A DNA stretch of 64,000 bases from Achatina immaculata (lineage: Eukaryota; Mollusca; Gastropoda; Stylommatophora; Achatinidae). Shown here piece by piece: positions 31,293 through 43,365 of the stretch (position 1 is its first letter; the number at the start of each line of letters is the position of its first letter). Where the stretch lies: contig CM019701.1 of assembly GCA_009760885.1 (NCBI GenBank), positions 32,378,697 to 32,442,696 of the forward strand, given 5' to 3'. Under the pieces are notes generated by a model. The model saw only the letters and a list, made by a program, of their open reading frames with translations, was not told where the DNA came from and made no database searches. A program made the position numbers and the translations under genes.

Positions 31293-33300
31293 ACGTGATG
31301 CAATTTAAATGTCAGTTAAGTCTTTCCTCATTAAGCTATTCATGATTATTCTTTTTTTCGTTAGACGTTTAATACGTGACTTAAGACAGCAGTATTAATG
31401 TCGTGGACAGTTTGCTAATGATTACGGGACGGTAGTATGGGAGAGTGATAGAGCATGCTGCTGTACGGTTACCCCTCGAAAAAAACATAATGGACGGAGC
31501 TCTTTCAACGTAAGAGACCATTTGTCTTTCTCCCACATCTGTAGAGCTTTGTTTTTAGAAAGCCAGACCATACAACAAGTTTCTCTACCACTTTTCTGTG
31601 CGCAAGTCTTGTTTCTTATTTGAAAAATTGATAAGGGGAAAGTGTGTGTAAGTGCAAGGGTTGGGGGGGGGAGGGGAGAAAAAGCAGCAGAAGGAAGATA
31701 TAGCAAAAAGAAAACCAGGCGAAATAATAAATAACACATTATCATAAATATATTTTACAAAGATGGAAAGAACAAAAAAATATAACAGTACATGATGAAA
31801 CAAACACTGTAAAGAACAAACAGTGAGGAGACAAAGAAAAGAACGAAAGAAAAGGAAAAAAAATGCTTTGAGGAATTAAAAAAAAAGATGAAAAAGAATT
31901 TGAAATAGAGAAACAAAAACAGGAAGAGATTAGAAATATGAAGGCAAGCGAAAAAAGGAAGAGAGAAGACGTTGAAAATGTAAAGAAAAGGAAGTGGAAA
32001 ACACAAACACTCAAGTACGTGAGAAATAAAGAAGTGGACGGAGAGAAGCAGAGAAAGTCTAAGAGAAGAAAGTAATTACATACATATTAAGTCAAAAGCA
32101 ATCCTGACCCAGACAAACCTGGATATCAGACAAAGAGAATAATGGCTATACATTTACAACAGATAACATTTGATAGACAAGCAAAATCTGCCGCGAACAG
32201 ACAATGGCTATTACAGCCAATAATTTACCACTCTTTTAGATTGGGTCTCCATGAACTTCATTATGAAACTTCCTCCCACTAGATCTTATTATACGACACA
32301 TTTCTAAAACTTTCTACAAGAACCCAGTTAGTTAGAAAGGACCATTATCCATGTACTTAAGAGACATCCAAAAGGTGCTCCGACCTCCTCTTCATTATCT
32401 CCTTCAGCGTACAGTAACTGATTACACCCGTTCTTTGTTGGTTGATCATCCGTCAGAGCTCTTTGTGGATCGTTCATTTTTCGTTACCCCAAGTTTCACC
32501 CCCCAAACTCCTTCATTCCTGGCCACGACGCTGATTCACAGTTGTCAGTGAAGTCCTTTCTTCCATCAGCTTCTCATACAGCATGGACGATGTCTGTTCA
32601 ATCCATTATCTGCCTTCATTCATGACAGCTTTATTGGCCACCTGATCTGCTCTTTCATCCCACCATTTTAGAAGACATATAATCAACATGAAAATATATC
32701 AGTAAAGTTTCGCATTACACGAAGAAATATCGCTTATGATTTTTAAGTGGAGCGGAAGGGGATTTCAAAGATGTGCAGAGGAGTAAGCAAGGCTTTTCTT
32801 CTGTAAGTCAAGTCTGAATTTCTTAGTAAACAAGTGCTTAGACTTTGTTATACATGGAGTGAATTTAAACAGTTGCCGCATATGAAGGAGGGTCGACCTG
32901 CAATAGAATAATCTGAACTGACATGGCTTTGTGAATATATATCAGAATTTGAGAGGTAAAAATTCGACATCGGTTTATGCCTGACAGTTTTATGCTAATA
33001 AAATTTACTATTTGCTACCAAAGTCGTCCTGTGTTTGAACATCCGTCGCACCCTGTGCATTTGTATTTGTTATATGTATATGTTTTTCCTGTATCATGAT
33101 AGATAAAATGCTTCATTATGGCTAAATATTCTATGCTGTGAAGTTGTGTTAATAACAGTTAGGTGTTGGTCGATATTAAGATCCAGATTTTACTCTTTAA
33201 CATTTTATGGGCAGCTGTCATGTTGTTGTTCTTGTTGTTGTGATGGTGGTGGTGGTGATGGTGGTGGTGTGATGAGCATTACCGCAATCAGATTGGATTC
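31293..33300. other. Unannotated stretch
   Basis: 31640-32080 is purine-rich on the plus strand and produces spurious Phe/Ser-rich minus frames. The open frame at 32351-32551 has no motif I recognise. A (ggt)n patch lies at 33240-33268. Nothing else is supportable. Confidence 0.4.
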
Positions 33301-33302
33301 TA

Positions 33303-33560
33303 AATGTATAAACTAGGAAAAAAGTAAGAACAGCTTTATTACTTAACGAGTACACAGTTGAGACGTTTCGGTTTGAGCCTTCATCATACAAATGTACACA
33401 GGACAATAGACAGGGAGAAGATAAAAAATAATTTCACATGCTGCTATGTAAAACGATAGGAGTGGGAAAAGATAGAATAAAATCAAATGCATGGAGCACT
33501 TAGCAGTGACTGTAAGAAGCCGAGGCTTGTAAGAGGCTGTGTTCACAAGTGAATGGTGGC
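33303..33560 (-). mobile_element. Solo PLE terminus
   Basis: Begins with the family end gtataaactaggaaaaaagt and continues through the same T-rich, motif-bearing terminal segment as PLE1-3. It is then more diverged, with shared gagcacttagc near 33498. No partner terminus or coding body follows. Confidence 0.75.
33356..33394 (-). other. Hammerhead-like motif, solo PLE terminus
   Basis: The minus strand reads atgatga, ggctcaaacc, GAAACGTC. This copy has the canonical TGATGA, with A in place of C at position 3, and the GTC triplet. Stem II is reduced to two pairs. Confidence 0.5.
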
Positions 33561-33804
33561 GTGTTGAGATTTGGATTCTGCTTTGTCCGCTTTTATCAGA
33601 ATGTTATTGCCCAAATTTACTCCGGTGTTTTAAAAATTTCATTTGACAGAGTTGAAACAACAGGCGTAGTCGTTAGGATAAACAGACAAACAGATAGACT
33701 GACATGCCGACTAACAGACAGACAGGCAGGAAAGCAGATATATAGCGAAACTCCAAATAACGATATGGCTGGGTTTTACTAATACAAGAAAAATGACTTC
33801 AAAG

Positions 33805-33968
33805 AGCTTGTGAATCTCTCCAAATCTCAACCAACACTTTCATCACCATCAGATGTTTTAGATTGTGAATCTCCCCAATTTTGAACCAACACTTTCATCA
33901 ACATCAGATGTTTCAGCATGTGAATCTCCCCAATTCTGGACCAACACTTTCATCAACATCAGTTCTTC
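33805..33968. repeat. 55-bp minisatellite, 3 copies
   Basis: The units share gtgaatctccccaatt, ccaacactttcatcaacatc and agatgttt, and start at 33810, 33865 and 33920. Confidence 0.85.
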
Positions 33969-34664
33969 TCTCCTAATTAACAACACAAAAGCTACGTTCA
34001 CCCGTGAAGTTCTGTCGTATCTCCCATTCTCAAATACGGTTAAGAACTCAGATATGATAACAAAGGCTAAAGCTTTCAAAGTTAACCCAGCGAACGTTTC
34101 CTACACCATCAATGAAACGTAGACTATATTAGAAATAGTTTAAGACTGCCAATCTTCATTTTAAAGAAGAAAGGCTTTTTTTTTGTTGCAGATATTGTTA
34201 GACAGCGTCTCATACTGTGGCAGGCAATATTCTCACAAGACGGTCTTTCCAGAGTTCATTTCACTATCTACGTACATTTTCTTTTTTCTTTAAAAAGATA
34301 TTATTTGCGTTTTGGATTCTGCTCTGTCTGATCCTCTATATCGTGACATTTGTTTTTTTCTTAAATCTACTCTCTCGGTACGCTTATGTGTGACATTAGT
34401 GTTCCATAAGTTCGAAGTTCTATGTCGTCATATGAAATCTGAAAGGAGTGTCTACGTTATACAGAATGCACATCTTCGTGTTTTAGAATTGAGCTGCTTG
34501 TTCAAATTAACATTGGTCTGCTTCGTCTAAACATTTCGAAAGTCTGTGATCTTGCCGTCCTGTTTTCACTTCCTTTTGCGTTATATGTTCTAGAAAGTAA
34601 CACTCCTAAGAATTCAAACTTTCGTTATCTATTTCAACAACAAAAAATGTTTCTTTTTTGAAGA

Positions 34665-35225
34665 CAGAACAAGAAAGTCACTATTTCACAAAATACAATA
34701 AGAAAGTCACTATTTCAGCAACGCATGAAAGTCACTATTTATATAACACAAGAAAGCCACTGTTACTATAAAACAAGAAGTCACTGTTTCTACAACACAA
34801 GAAAGTCTCTGTTTCTACAACACAAGAGAGCCACTATTTCAAAAACACAAGACTGTCACTATTTCTACAACACAAGAAAGTCACTGTTTATACAACACAA
34901 GAAAGTCACTGTTTCTACAATACGAGAAAGTCACTATGTCTATAACACAACAAAGTCACTATTTCCATAAAACAAGAAAGTCACTATTTCAAAAACACAA
35001 GAAAGTCACTGTTTCTACAATACGAGAAAGTCACTATGTCTATAACACAACAAAGTCACTATTTCCATAAAACAAGAAAGTCATTATTTCAAAAACACAA
35101 GAAAGTCACTATTTCTACAACACAAAAAAGTCACCATTTCAAAAAACACAAGAATGTCACTATTTCTGCAACAAAGGAAAATCACCATTCTACCATAAAA
35201 TAAAGTCACTGTTTCAAAGACAGGA
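34665..35225. repeat. 25-bp minisatellite, ~22 copies
   Basis: Units of acaagaaagtcactgtttctac plus aac, with alternatives such as ctatttcaaaa and ctatgtctata. A block of about four units (34875-34965) is repeated almost exactly at 35000-35090. Confidence 0.85.
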
Positions 35226-36148
35226 GAAAATTACTACTTCGAGAGTTGAAGACTATCTCCAAGTATTTGATCATATCATGAGTACCTTCACTTCCACGAC
35301 TCAAAAAAAAAAAAGGCAACGCTAGCTTGGAGAATCAATAACATCAGTATCTCAATTCAACAGCTCAAAAAAACATCACTGTCACGGACAATCTCATCAA
35401 AGTACATCGCTATAATTGCCATCCTTCGTTTGATGGGCCCTAATAGAACTGCTTTCGGCCCAAACAAAAGACAAGATTACCATCTCCGGTTCGATGAAAG
35501 AAGTACTGTCTGACACAGCCGCCGTACTTGATCTCACTGCGGTATCTTTTAACTCATCCATCCGTCTTATTCTAGGGTGGCCTCAGATTCTGACTGCTTT
35601 CATTCTGATGCTATAGGTCCCCTGCTTCTGATTGTTCTATTCATGTTTTTCAACCACTTTATTCACTACTTTCAATCTCCTCACGACTTTGTTGGACTGA
35701 CACACTATCCTAAGAATGAAATCATAGTCAGGATATCCAAAGGATGAAGTATTTCGCGGAAAATGTGTGTGCTTTGTTTTCTAGATCATTCAGACAAAGA
35801 CATCTGATGATATTAACAGACTGTCAAGTGCCATTAAAATCCAGTATTATGTACTATGTAATGCAGTTACTTTTGTCAGGATAAACTCATGTTTCTAGAT
35901 AAGAGTATAGCCGGAAAAACGAAGAGACTCTATATCTTGTACCGTTAAAGACGCTAAAACACACAAACTTCTCTCCACTGTGATTACGGCTTCTGTATGT
36001 CGGGACAAATGTACCGCTAACTATTTCTTTAACTCTCTCTATTTCTTATCCATTCTCTCCGAGTCTTGTTTATGCCGTACTCGCCCATTTTATAACACTA
36101 TACATAATCTTTCGTAGCTTTTTGGACAAGGAGAACACGAAGTAAGTA
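35226..36148. other. Unannotated stretch
   Basis: No coding motif, RNA or tandem repeat is visible between the 25-bp array and the second Tc1-like element. Confidence 0.4.
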
Positions 36149-36150
36149 TA

Positions 36151-37660
36151 CTGTTAAAAAAAAGAGAGAGACGCAATACTAATGTAGTCGTAATGGAGAC
36201 CAAATTTCAAACTTGTATCGACATTTTATTTTACAGAATTAATGTTTCAATCTTGGCATGAAGAAACTTTAAGGCTGTTAGAATGAAATGAAATAATTTT
36301 CATTAAATTTGGTTTGAACTTTTATTCTTTGCGACTGAAGCCTCCGTTTCAGTAAGATGTATGACCTTCTCTGGACCGTATCAGAGAACGACAGAGCTCC
36401 TTGACGTGGATCCGATTGGCCGTTGGATCTGTTGTTGTGGGATGGCTACCCACTCTTCCCGCAGTGCAAGAGACAACTGAGGAGAGAGGTTGGCGCCACG
36501 TCTCACTGGCGAACTTGTCTGTTGAGTTCATCCCATAAGTGTTCTACTGGGTTCATATCTGATGACAAGGATGGTCACAGAATGGTCTGGACGTTGTTAT
36601 CAGCGAGAAACTGGGTGGTGGGTTGTGCCACATGAGGTAGAACGTTATCAGACTGACAAATTGACCCTCATGCAGCCAGAAGTGGAAGGACGTGAGGACG
36701 AAGAATTTCAGCGACGTATCGTTGATCATTTGCACCAGGTCACTTCTTTCCATAAAGTTGATGGTCCCCCACAATTCAGTACACTCCATTACCATGTGGA
36801 GGAGCCTCATCCACGCAGTTCTGGGTGTAGAGCTCATGGACTCTGCAGTAAATTCTTCTTCGTCTATCTTGTCGCTGGAGCAGAAAGAATGATTCATCAA
36901 TAAACCAAACCCTTCTCAATCATTCGCAACGGTCCACTGACGATGCTGGTTCGCCCACTGCAGTCGGTTCTGGCGATGCCGGTCCGTAAGAACAGGACCT
37001 CTGTAGGGTCTTCTAGCCCAAAGACCAGAGTCGTGCAGCCGGTTCCTGACCGTTTGATCTGAAATTCGGCGAACTATTGTCATTGACTGGACTATTGAGG
37101 ACGCAGATGCAAATCGATTCCTGATGTGATGCAGGTGTATGAATCGGTCTTCGGCAGGAATTGTGACTATAGGTCTTAGACTGCGCGGCCGGTCTGCAGC
37201 TCAGCCAGTTACTTGAAATCTTCTCCAAAGACGATTAATGCTGCTTCTAACCACATTAAATTGTTAGGGCACTACACTTTGTGACTGTCAAGTCTGTAAA
37301 CGTCAAATGATGATGAGTCATTGTTTTGTACTGAGATGAGTCATACTTGAGCACTGAATTTTCAAATGAATTGATTCGAGGAGCGTCAATCTTTTATAGT
37401 CATTCAATAACATGGTCAGTGAGTTTTGTGTTCAATAGTTTCACGGGATTCTCGTGAACCTGTCATGAGTTATTGTCAAAAATGCTGTTTTGACTAGTGT
37501 CACTTTTCTGTGCTCATGAATCATCTGCTGAGTACATTTCAGGTCAGCACGTGAAGCTGATGTCCAAGTGAACGTTTCAGACAATTTGCCCTTGTCTGGT
37601 CAGAAAACTTCAGTTTAAATCTCAACATCGTATTTGCTGCGTTTCTTTATTTTTTAACAG
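36151..37660 (-). mobile_element. Second Tc1-like transposon
   Basis: Inverted ends ctgttaaaaaa...gacgcaata (36151) and its complement at 37660, flanked by TA on both sides (36149-36150, 37661-37662). At 1.51 kb it is close in length to the element at 15373-16916. Confidence 0.88.
36349..37265 (-). pseudogene. Tc1-like transposase, broken
   Basis: Reading on the minus strand from about 37260: SSINRLWRRFQVTG (helix-turn-helix), SDQTVRNRLHDSGLWARRPY, then RGPVLTDRHRQNRLQWANQH. The catalytic region is VWFIDESFFLLQRQDRRRRI with the first Asp, then VDEAPPHG, SDNVLPHVAQPTTQF with the second Asp, and SSDMNPVEHLWDELN with Glu. The protein ends GHTSY, like the copy at 15714-16725. Stops in the linker and beside the catalytic motifs, plus frame changes, inactivate it. 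The longest open segments are in other frames. Confidence 0.88.
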
Positions 37661-37911
37661 TAGCTTTATCATACCATTGAGAATCTTAGTTCCCACATTT
37701 TCCTTGAACTTAAGGTAAACCAGAGGACTTCTAGAGGCGTCAGGTACCCATTTCTACATCTAGGTGATCGCAGAACCGTGAACCACTAGTCTCGGCATGA
37801 GAGGCGCTGTTTGCGCTAATCTATGAGATCTAAGTTTGCTTCGGTCGTACAGTTTTCTGTTTCTTGTGCATGAAAAACTTAGACAAAAGAAGCAAAGAAA
37901 ATATAAAGATA

Positions 37912-38115
37912 AAAAAAGGTAAAGATAGTCCCATGGCAAATGCCGTAGGGGATGAAGCGTTAGAGACCTCATTATGCTGGGCCATCAGTGTATGAGGTAG
38001 GGTGAACAGTTCCTTCTCTCGCTGCCTTTCCTTCCCAGATTTTCTCTGGTGCCCATTTTTACGAGTCTAGGTCGACCTAGGGGCCGTTTTGGCCAGGGAT
38101 TCGAACCCTCGATAT
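37912..38115 (-). mobile_element. tRNA-derived SINE, 5'-truncated
   Basis: The reverse complement matches 10540-10770: B box gggttcgaatcc at about 38098-38109, then the body blocks with tctgggaag, ctaccctcatac and agcataatgaggtctctaac, and a T/A-rich tail. The A box is missing. Confidence 0.8.
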
Positions 38116-38892
38116 GGGGAAGTGAAAATAAATGTTAAAAATGAAGAAAAGTAAAAGAAAGACTTTAGTAGATGAGAAAGAAAGAAAGATGGAGAAAATA
38201 TTTTTAGAAAGTAAGAGAGAAAACGGATAATGAATGGAAGGAAAAGAACGAAGCAAACGAAGTTAACGATAAATTTTAAACAAAAATGACAACGATGACG
38301 CAAACGATGATTATGAGGGATCTAAACAGCCGCAAGCACATTGAACCGCCCTCCCCAGTTTGATGATTAAATCTTTAACATAAAAGGAACAACCTCAGCT
38401 CACAGCACACTGTGACACGATGAGAGAGAGAGAGAGAGAAGATAAAATTACCCGTAAATGTATCCTTGTACAAGAAGAAAAGAAAAACAATCTTACGATG
38501 ATTGATAATCTGACAGACTCCCTCCCATAAATGAATTATCGATTTAAAAACCAAAACATGCCTCTGCTTCTTTTTAGCTGGGAACCGCTCTGGCCTGTTT
38601 CCGTTGTTTGCTTCCTGTGGTGAAAGGAAACACTGGGAAAAGCCGTGAAGGGAACGGTTCAAAGACAGCACGTGATAGAAGCAAGGGAGACAGACGATTG
38701 GACAGACGATGGCCGGAGATTTAACCTCACAAACTGAAATGAACAGCTAAAAGAACGAGACATCATAGAGTCGCTGGATCTGAAGAAACAGTCGGTGACG
38801 ACAAGATGGATGTCAGATGACCTCTTTTTCTAAGATATATCAAAGATTAAAGGAATGAAAAGTAACATCATTACACAAGATGAATGAATGCA

Positions 38893-39290
38893 TGTCGGTC
38901 AGTCAGGCATTTGCAAGTCCCTTGTAGAGCTTTGCCTCCCTAACAGCTCTCCTGTAGGCCTATCGGCTGTAAGCAAGATGGTCTGCTGTTGATGCATCCA
39001 TTCTCAGATCAACAACGATGTCTTGCAGCCATCTTCGCCTTGGTCTTCCTCTCTTTCTTTTTCCCATTATGTACCCTTCCAAGACTGTCTTCTCTAAATT
39101 ACCATGACGTTTAATGTGTCCAAAATATTTACGTTTTCTCTGTTTAATCTTCCTTATTAGCAAATCTTCTTCAATATTAAGTTCTTGTATTATGGATATA
39201 TTTGTTCGTTTTTGTGTGCATGATATTTGAAGGACTCTTCTGTAGCATTTACAATCAAAATCATTTATGTTTATGTATGGATACACGACA
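38893..39290 (-). mobile_element. LINE B, longer copy
   Basis: The minus frame 38960-39286 is open for 108 codons: CKCYRRVLQISCTQKRTNIS, IIQELNIEEDLLIRKIKQRK, then YFGHIKRHGNLEKTVLEGYI, KRGRPRRRWLQDIV. It then crosses into the gact-type tail at 38893-38910. The motif order is that of the post-RT region of a LINE. Confidence 0.85.
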
Positions 39291-39479
39291 CAATATTATT
39301 ATTTTGTGTTGCTGAAGTAGCCATCCATTTTCCTATAACACCAGCTGGGGCAAGATGGATATTATGAAGTAGCTTATTTCAGGGCTCGTCAAACAAATTA
39401 AATTCAGATTTAGAAATTCATAAATTTTACTCCCAACCGCCTGTATGAGAAACGTCATGAATCATATCCTCGTCAGCCT

Positions 39480-39715
<236 letters not shown>

Positions 39716-39749
39716 TGCCTCACTCACTTAGATTTAAGTAGGTGTGTAA

Positions 39750-40079
39750 ATGTGCTCCCTCTTCTCTTTCTCTGTCTCTCTCTTATCTCTTTTCTCTGTG
39801 TCTCTCTCTCCTCTCTTTCTCTGTTTCCCTCTTAACTCTTCTCTTTGTCACTCTCCTCTCTCTCTCCCTGTATCTTTCTCCTCTCTCTCTCTCTGTCACT
39901 TTCTCCTCTCTCTCCCTATGTCTGTCTCCTATCTCTTTCTGTCTCTGTCCTCTCTCTTTCTCCTATCTCTTCTCTCTGTCCCTCTCTCCTCTCTCTGTTT
40001 GTCTCTCCTCTTTCTCTATCTTTCTTCCCTCTCTATTTCTCTGTGTTTCTTCCCTCTCTCTTTCTCTCCGTGTCTCTTA

Positions 40080-40110
<31 letters not shown>

Positions 40111-40115
40111 AAGTG
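39750..40115. repeat. CT-rich tract
   Basis: An imperfect pyrimidine tract of tctctctc, cctctctc and tgtctc, ending in pure (ct)n at 40080-40106. It borders the 3' end of the minus-strand LINE A copy, much as a CT tract follows the LINE A copy at 13892. Confidence 0.9.
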
Positions 40116-40136
40116 TATTAGTGTACTTTCTTTTTT

Positions 40137-40885
40137 CATAAATCTTATATTGTTCCCGTGCAGTTAAACGTCACATAGGACTCGCTAATTTCTAATGTTC
40201 TTCGGCGAGCCTTTCAACCTCATCAAGGGATTTTATGCCTATTAATTTGGCCTCTCTTAACGATGTCCTTTTCAGAGTTTCACGTGGTCTGCCTCTTTCT
40301 CTTTGGCCTGTTGTGTTCCACTTAACAGCTTGTGGGATTCTCTGATTGTTTCGTCTCATCACATGACCAACATATGCCTATCTTCTTTTCCTGATCACCC
40401 ATGAGACTGGTTACTGTTCGCTTATCTGTCTTATCTCTGGAATTGTTCTTGAATTCGTTCCACTTGATGCCGAGTATTTTCATTATGCATTTGTTTTCAA
40501 AAGAGTCTAATTTTTTGTCCATTTCTATAGTTGTTGTCCAGCTTTCGCATGCATAAATGAGGGTGATATTACATTTGAATTGAATAGTCTTAACTTGGTT
40601 TTTGTGCTTATAACTTTTGAATGCCATATGTTCTCAAGATTCTTGAAGGTCAGTGCTGCTTTTGCAATTCTAATTCTAACTTCTTTTCTGGTGTCACCAT
40701 CCCGGTCTATGTAGCTGCCACGGTATGCAAACCGATTGACTTCTTCAATATCTGTCCCTTCTACATGTATTTTTCCATTTTGATTAATGGGAAGTTTCAT
40801 TACTTTTGTTTTGATCTTGTTAATTTCAAGTCCTATTTTTTTCATAACTACACGTGCATTATTCTGCTTTTATATTTGTAAAAAT
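40137..40885 (-). pseudogene. LINE A, 5'-truncated copy
   Basis: On the minus strand the coding starts at the end of the RT palm: KKIGLEINKIKTKVMKLPIN, VNRFAYRGSYIDRDGDTRKE, then KTKLRLFNSNVI. A frameshift near 40600 is followed by LIYACESWTTTIEMDKKLDS and KCIMKILGIKWNEFKNN. Another frame break precedes GRPRETLKRT. The 3' end next to 40137 carries the LINE A terminal cacggga block. The copy is inactive. Confidence 0.85.
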
Positions 40886-40925
40886 TTGCCTTAATGTAAA
40901 TTAAATTGTATCACAGAGATGTATG

Positions 40926-40929
40926 TATC

Positions 40930-40958
<29 letters not shown>
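40926..40958. repeat. (TA)n microsatellite
   Basis: Uninterrupted TA dinucleotides. Confidence 0.95.
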
Positions 40959-40961
<3 letters not shown>

Positions 40962-41032
40962 TCCATATTATCAGCAGTTTCAAGCATCCAAATTTGAAGG
41001 GAGACTACTGAATTTATGTATCAGTAAATTTT

Positions 41033-41740
41033 TTAAAATCTGAATTTTAGTGCAAATATGACTGAAAATTCCGCATTATTTTTCAGCACAGTCCACACAA
41101 CGTCTAATGCAGATGGCCAGCATTTCACTAATGACTGGATTTTTCGAGACAAAAAAAAAAAAAAAAATTTCGGACTCTGTAACCAAATATTTAAGACCTG
41201 TTTACTCTCTTCATCCATACTGAACTTCTTCCCATTTAGCGTCCTCTTCAAGGATCCAGACACATGATAATCACATGGTGCGAGGTCGGGTGAATATGTA
41301 GGATGTGAAAGACACTCCAAATGCGGATTAACAATTTGTTGAGCTGTTGCACGAGCTGTGTGAGGCAACGAGTCATCATGCTGTAACAAGGCACCAGAAA
41401 TGAGCAAGCCATGACGGTTTTACCTAATTGCAGGACTAAAGTGATTCTTAAGCAGGTCACTGTGACATCGCTTCTTCTGGACGACATGCAATGTTCCAGG
41501 ACTGGGTCTTTACAGTTCCGTCCCCCCCCCCTCAAAAAAAAAGCGTGAGAATCAATTTTCAGGCTTACGGAATTGTACAGAACGTCCTTGGTTTCGGAGA
41601 GGAAGAGTATCTCCACGCCCTGCTAACTCGCTTTGTTCCTGGCTGGAAGTACAGTACCCAGGATGCTTCCCCAGTGACTACAAGTCGTAGAAGTCCATAT
41701 ACTTTTAGCTTTAGAATGTGGTAAAAGATGTTTTTTTCAG
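41033..41740 (-). pseudogene. mariner transposase remnant (DD34D type)
   Basis: On the minus strand from about 41740: VVTGEASWVLYFQPGTKRVS and ILTLFF, then HVVQKKRCHSDLLKNHF, LLISGALLQHDDSLPHTARA, CLSHPTYSPDLAPCDYHVSG and SLKRTLNGKKFSMDEESKQ. The HDDSLPH...YSPDLAPCDYH pair is the second and third catalytic Asp of mariner transposases. The first (normally in a GDE motif) is changed to GEAS. Frameshifts, a homopolymer in place of the C-terminal part and the loss of the N-terminus make it inactive. No terminal inverted repeats could be fixed by eye. Confidence 0.85.
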
Positions 41741-41959
41741 ATCGGGGGATGAGTTGTTTTTGGAGCCAACCTGGTGGAGACTTTTCGATACTGCAGCGAT
41801 AGCATCATCATTCCTACTCTTGTGACTTACAGAAGAAGGAACTGACCATCCGATAGTGTCATCTTACAGCAACAACGTCAGTATCATTTTAATAAACTGA
41901 GAAATGTTCATTCATGTTAACATTTTGCATCTCCTAATTCATGTCTTCTCTTGGTCGTC

Positions 41960-42500
41960 CATTTCTTCAGTCATGTGTTCCGTCAGTAGCTCCTTTTGTT
42001 ATTCATATATTCTCTCAGTCGTGCATTCCTTTAGTCGTGCATTCCCTTAGTCGTGTATTCACTTAGTCGGGCATTCTCTTAGTCATGCATTCTTTTAGTC
42101 ATGCATTCTTTTAAGCATGCATTCTCTCAGTAATGCATTCTCTTAATCATGCACTCTGTCAGTCGTGCATTCTGTCGGTGGTGCCCTCTCATAGTCGTGC
42201 ATTCTGTCGGTGGTGCCCTCTCATAGTCGTGCATTCTGTCGGTGGTGCCCTCTCATAGTCGTGCATTCTGTCGGTGGTGCCCTCTCATAGTCGTGCATTC
42301 TGTCGGTGGTGCCCTCTCATAGTCGTGCATTCTGTCGGTGGTGCCCTCTCATAGTCATGCATTCTGTCGGTGGTGCCCTCTCATAGTCGTGCATTCTGTC
42401 GGTGGTGCCCTCTCATAGTCGTGCATCCTGTCAGTCGTGTCCATCAGTTGTATGTTCCCTTAGTCGTGCATTCTCTCAGTCATTTGTTCCCTCAGTCACC
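41960..42500. repeat. 32-bp minisatellite with homogeneous core
   Basis: Eight nearly identical units of tcatagtcgtgcattctgtc plus ggtggtgccctc occupy 42172-42430. Shorter degenerate units (tcttagtcatgcattc) lie outside, suggesting recent expansion in the core. Confidence 0.92.
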
Positions 42501-42764
42501 TCAGATGAGCTTTCTCTAGGTTGTGTCCTCGCTGTTTCTCCAACTCAGCTTTATGTTTTTATTACATAAATTCCCCTGCCATTTATTCAGTCTGTTTTTA
42601 TGTTTATTGTCCATTGTTTTCTTGTTTAAGTGGATGATTCTAAACTTATTGACAGATTTCCACTTTTTCTCTTCTTATAACTTGGTAACATAATTCTAAT
42701 TTTCTTTCTGCTGTTAATTAGTATGTGTTGATATAAAAATAAGTTGATATAAAAATGTTCATAT

Positions 42765-43108
42765 CACTCAGTCATTTGCATGTCCCTTGCGGAACTTTGC
42801 CTCCCTAACAGCTCTCCTGCAGATCTCTCGGTTGCAAGCAAGATGCCTTGCTGTTGATCCATCCATTCGCAGATTATCAACGATGTCTTGCAGCCATCTT
42901 CGCCTTGGTCTTCCTCTCTTTCTTTTTCCCATTATGTACACTTCCATGACTGTCTTCTCTAAATTCTCATGACGTTTAATGTATCCAAAATATTCAAGTT
43001 TTCTCTGTTTAATCCTCTTTACTAACAAGCCTTCTTCAATATTCAGTTCTTGTATTATGGATATATTTGTTCTTTTTTGTGTCCATGATATTTGAAGAAC
43101 TCTTCATG
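42765..43108 (-). mobile_element. LINE B copy
   Basis: The minus frame 42768-43028 is open: LVKRIKQRKLEYFGYIKRHE, YIMGKRKRGRPRRRWLQDIV, ending KFRKGHAND at the tail. A loose direct repeat (atgttcatatc near 42754, atgttgatatatc near 43107) may be the target duplication. Confidence 0.85.
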
Positions 43109-43121
43109 TTGATATATCGAT

Positions 43122-43365
43122 ATGCTATATCGGTCGTGTGATGAGAAGAAACAATCAGAGAATCCCACAAAAAGCTAACAAGTGGAACACAACAGACGGA
43201 AGGAAAAGAGATCGAGCACGTGAAACTCTAAAGAGGACATTATTAAGAGAGACCAAATTAGTAGGCGTAAAATCCATTGATGAGGTTGAAAAGCTCGCAG
43301 AAAACAGGAAAACTTGGTGAACAACAATGCGAAACCTATGTGACGTTTAACAGCACGGGAAAAAA
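43122..43365 (+). pseudogene. LINE A 3' end
   Basis: The plus strand encodes YIGRVMRRNNQRIPQKANKW, RARETLKRTLLRETKLVGVK, then EKLAENRKTW and a stop at 43318-43320 where other copies read WRTTMRALCDV. It directly abuts the oppositely oriented LINE B copy. Confidence 0.8.

Noticed and set aside
32351..32551. 66-codon frame
   Set aside because: No motif, no repeat copy and no surrounding coding signal.
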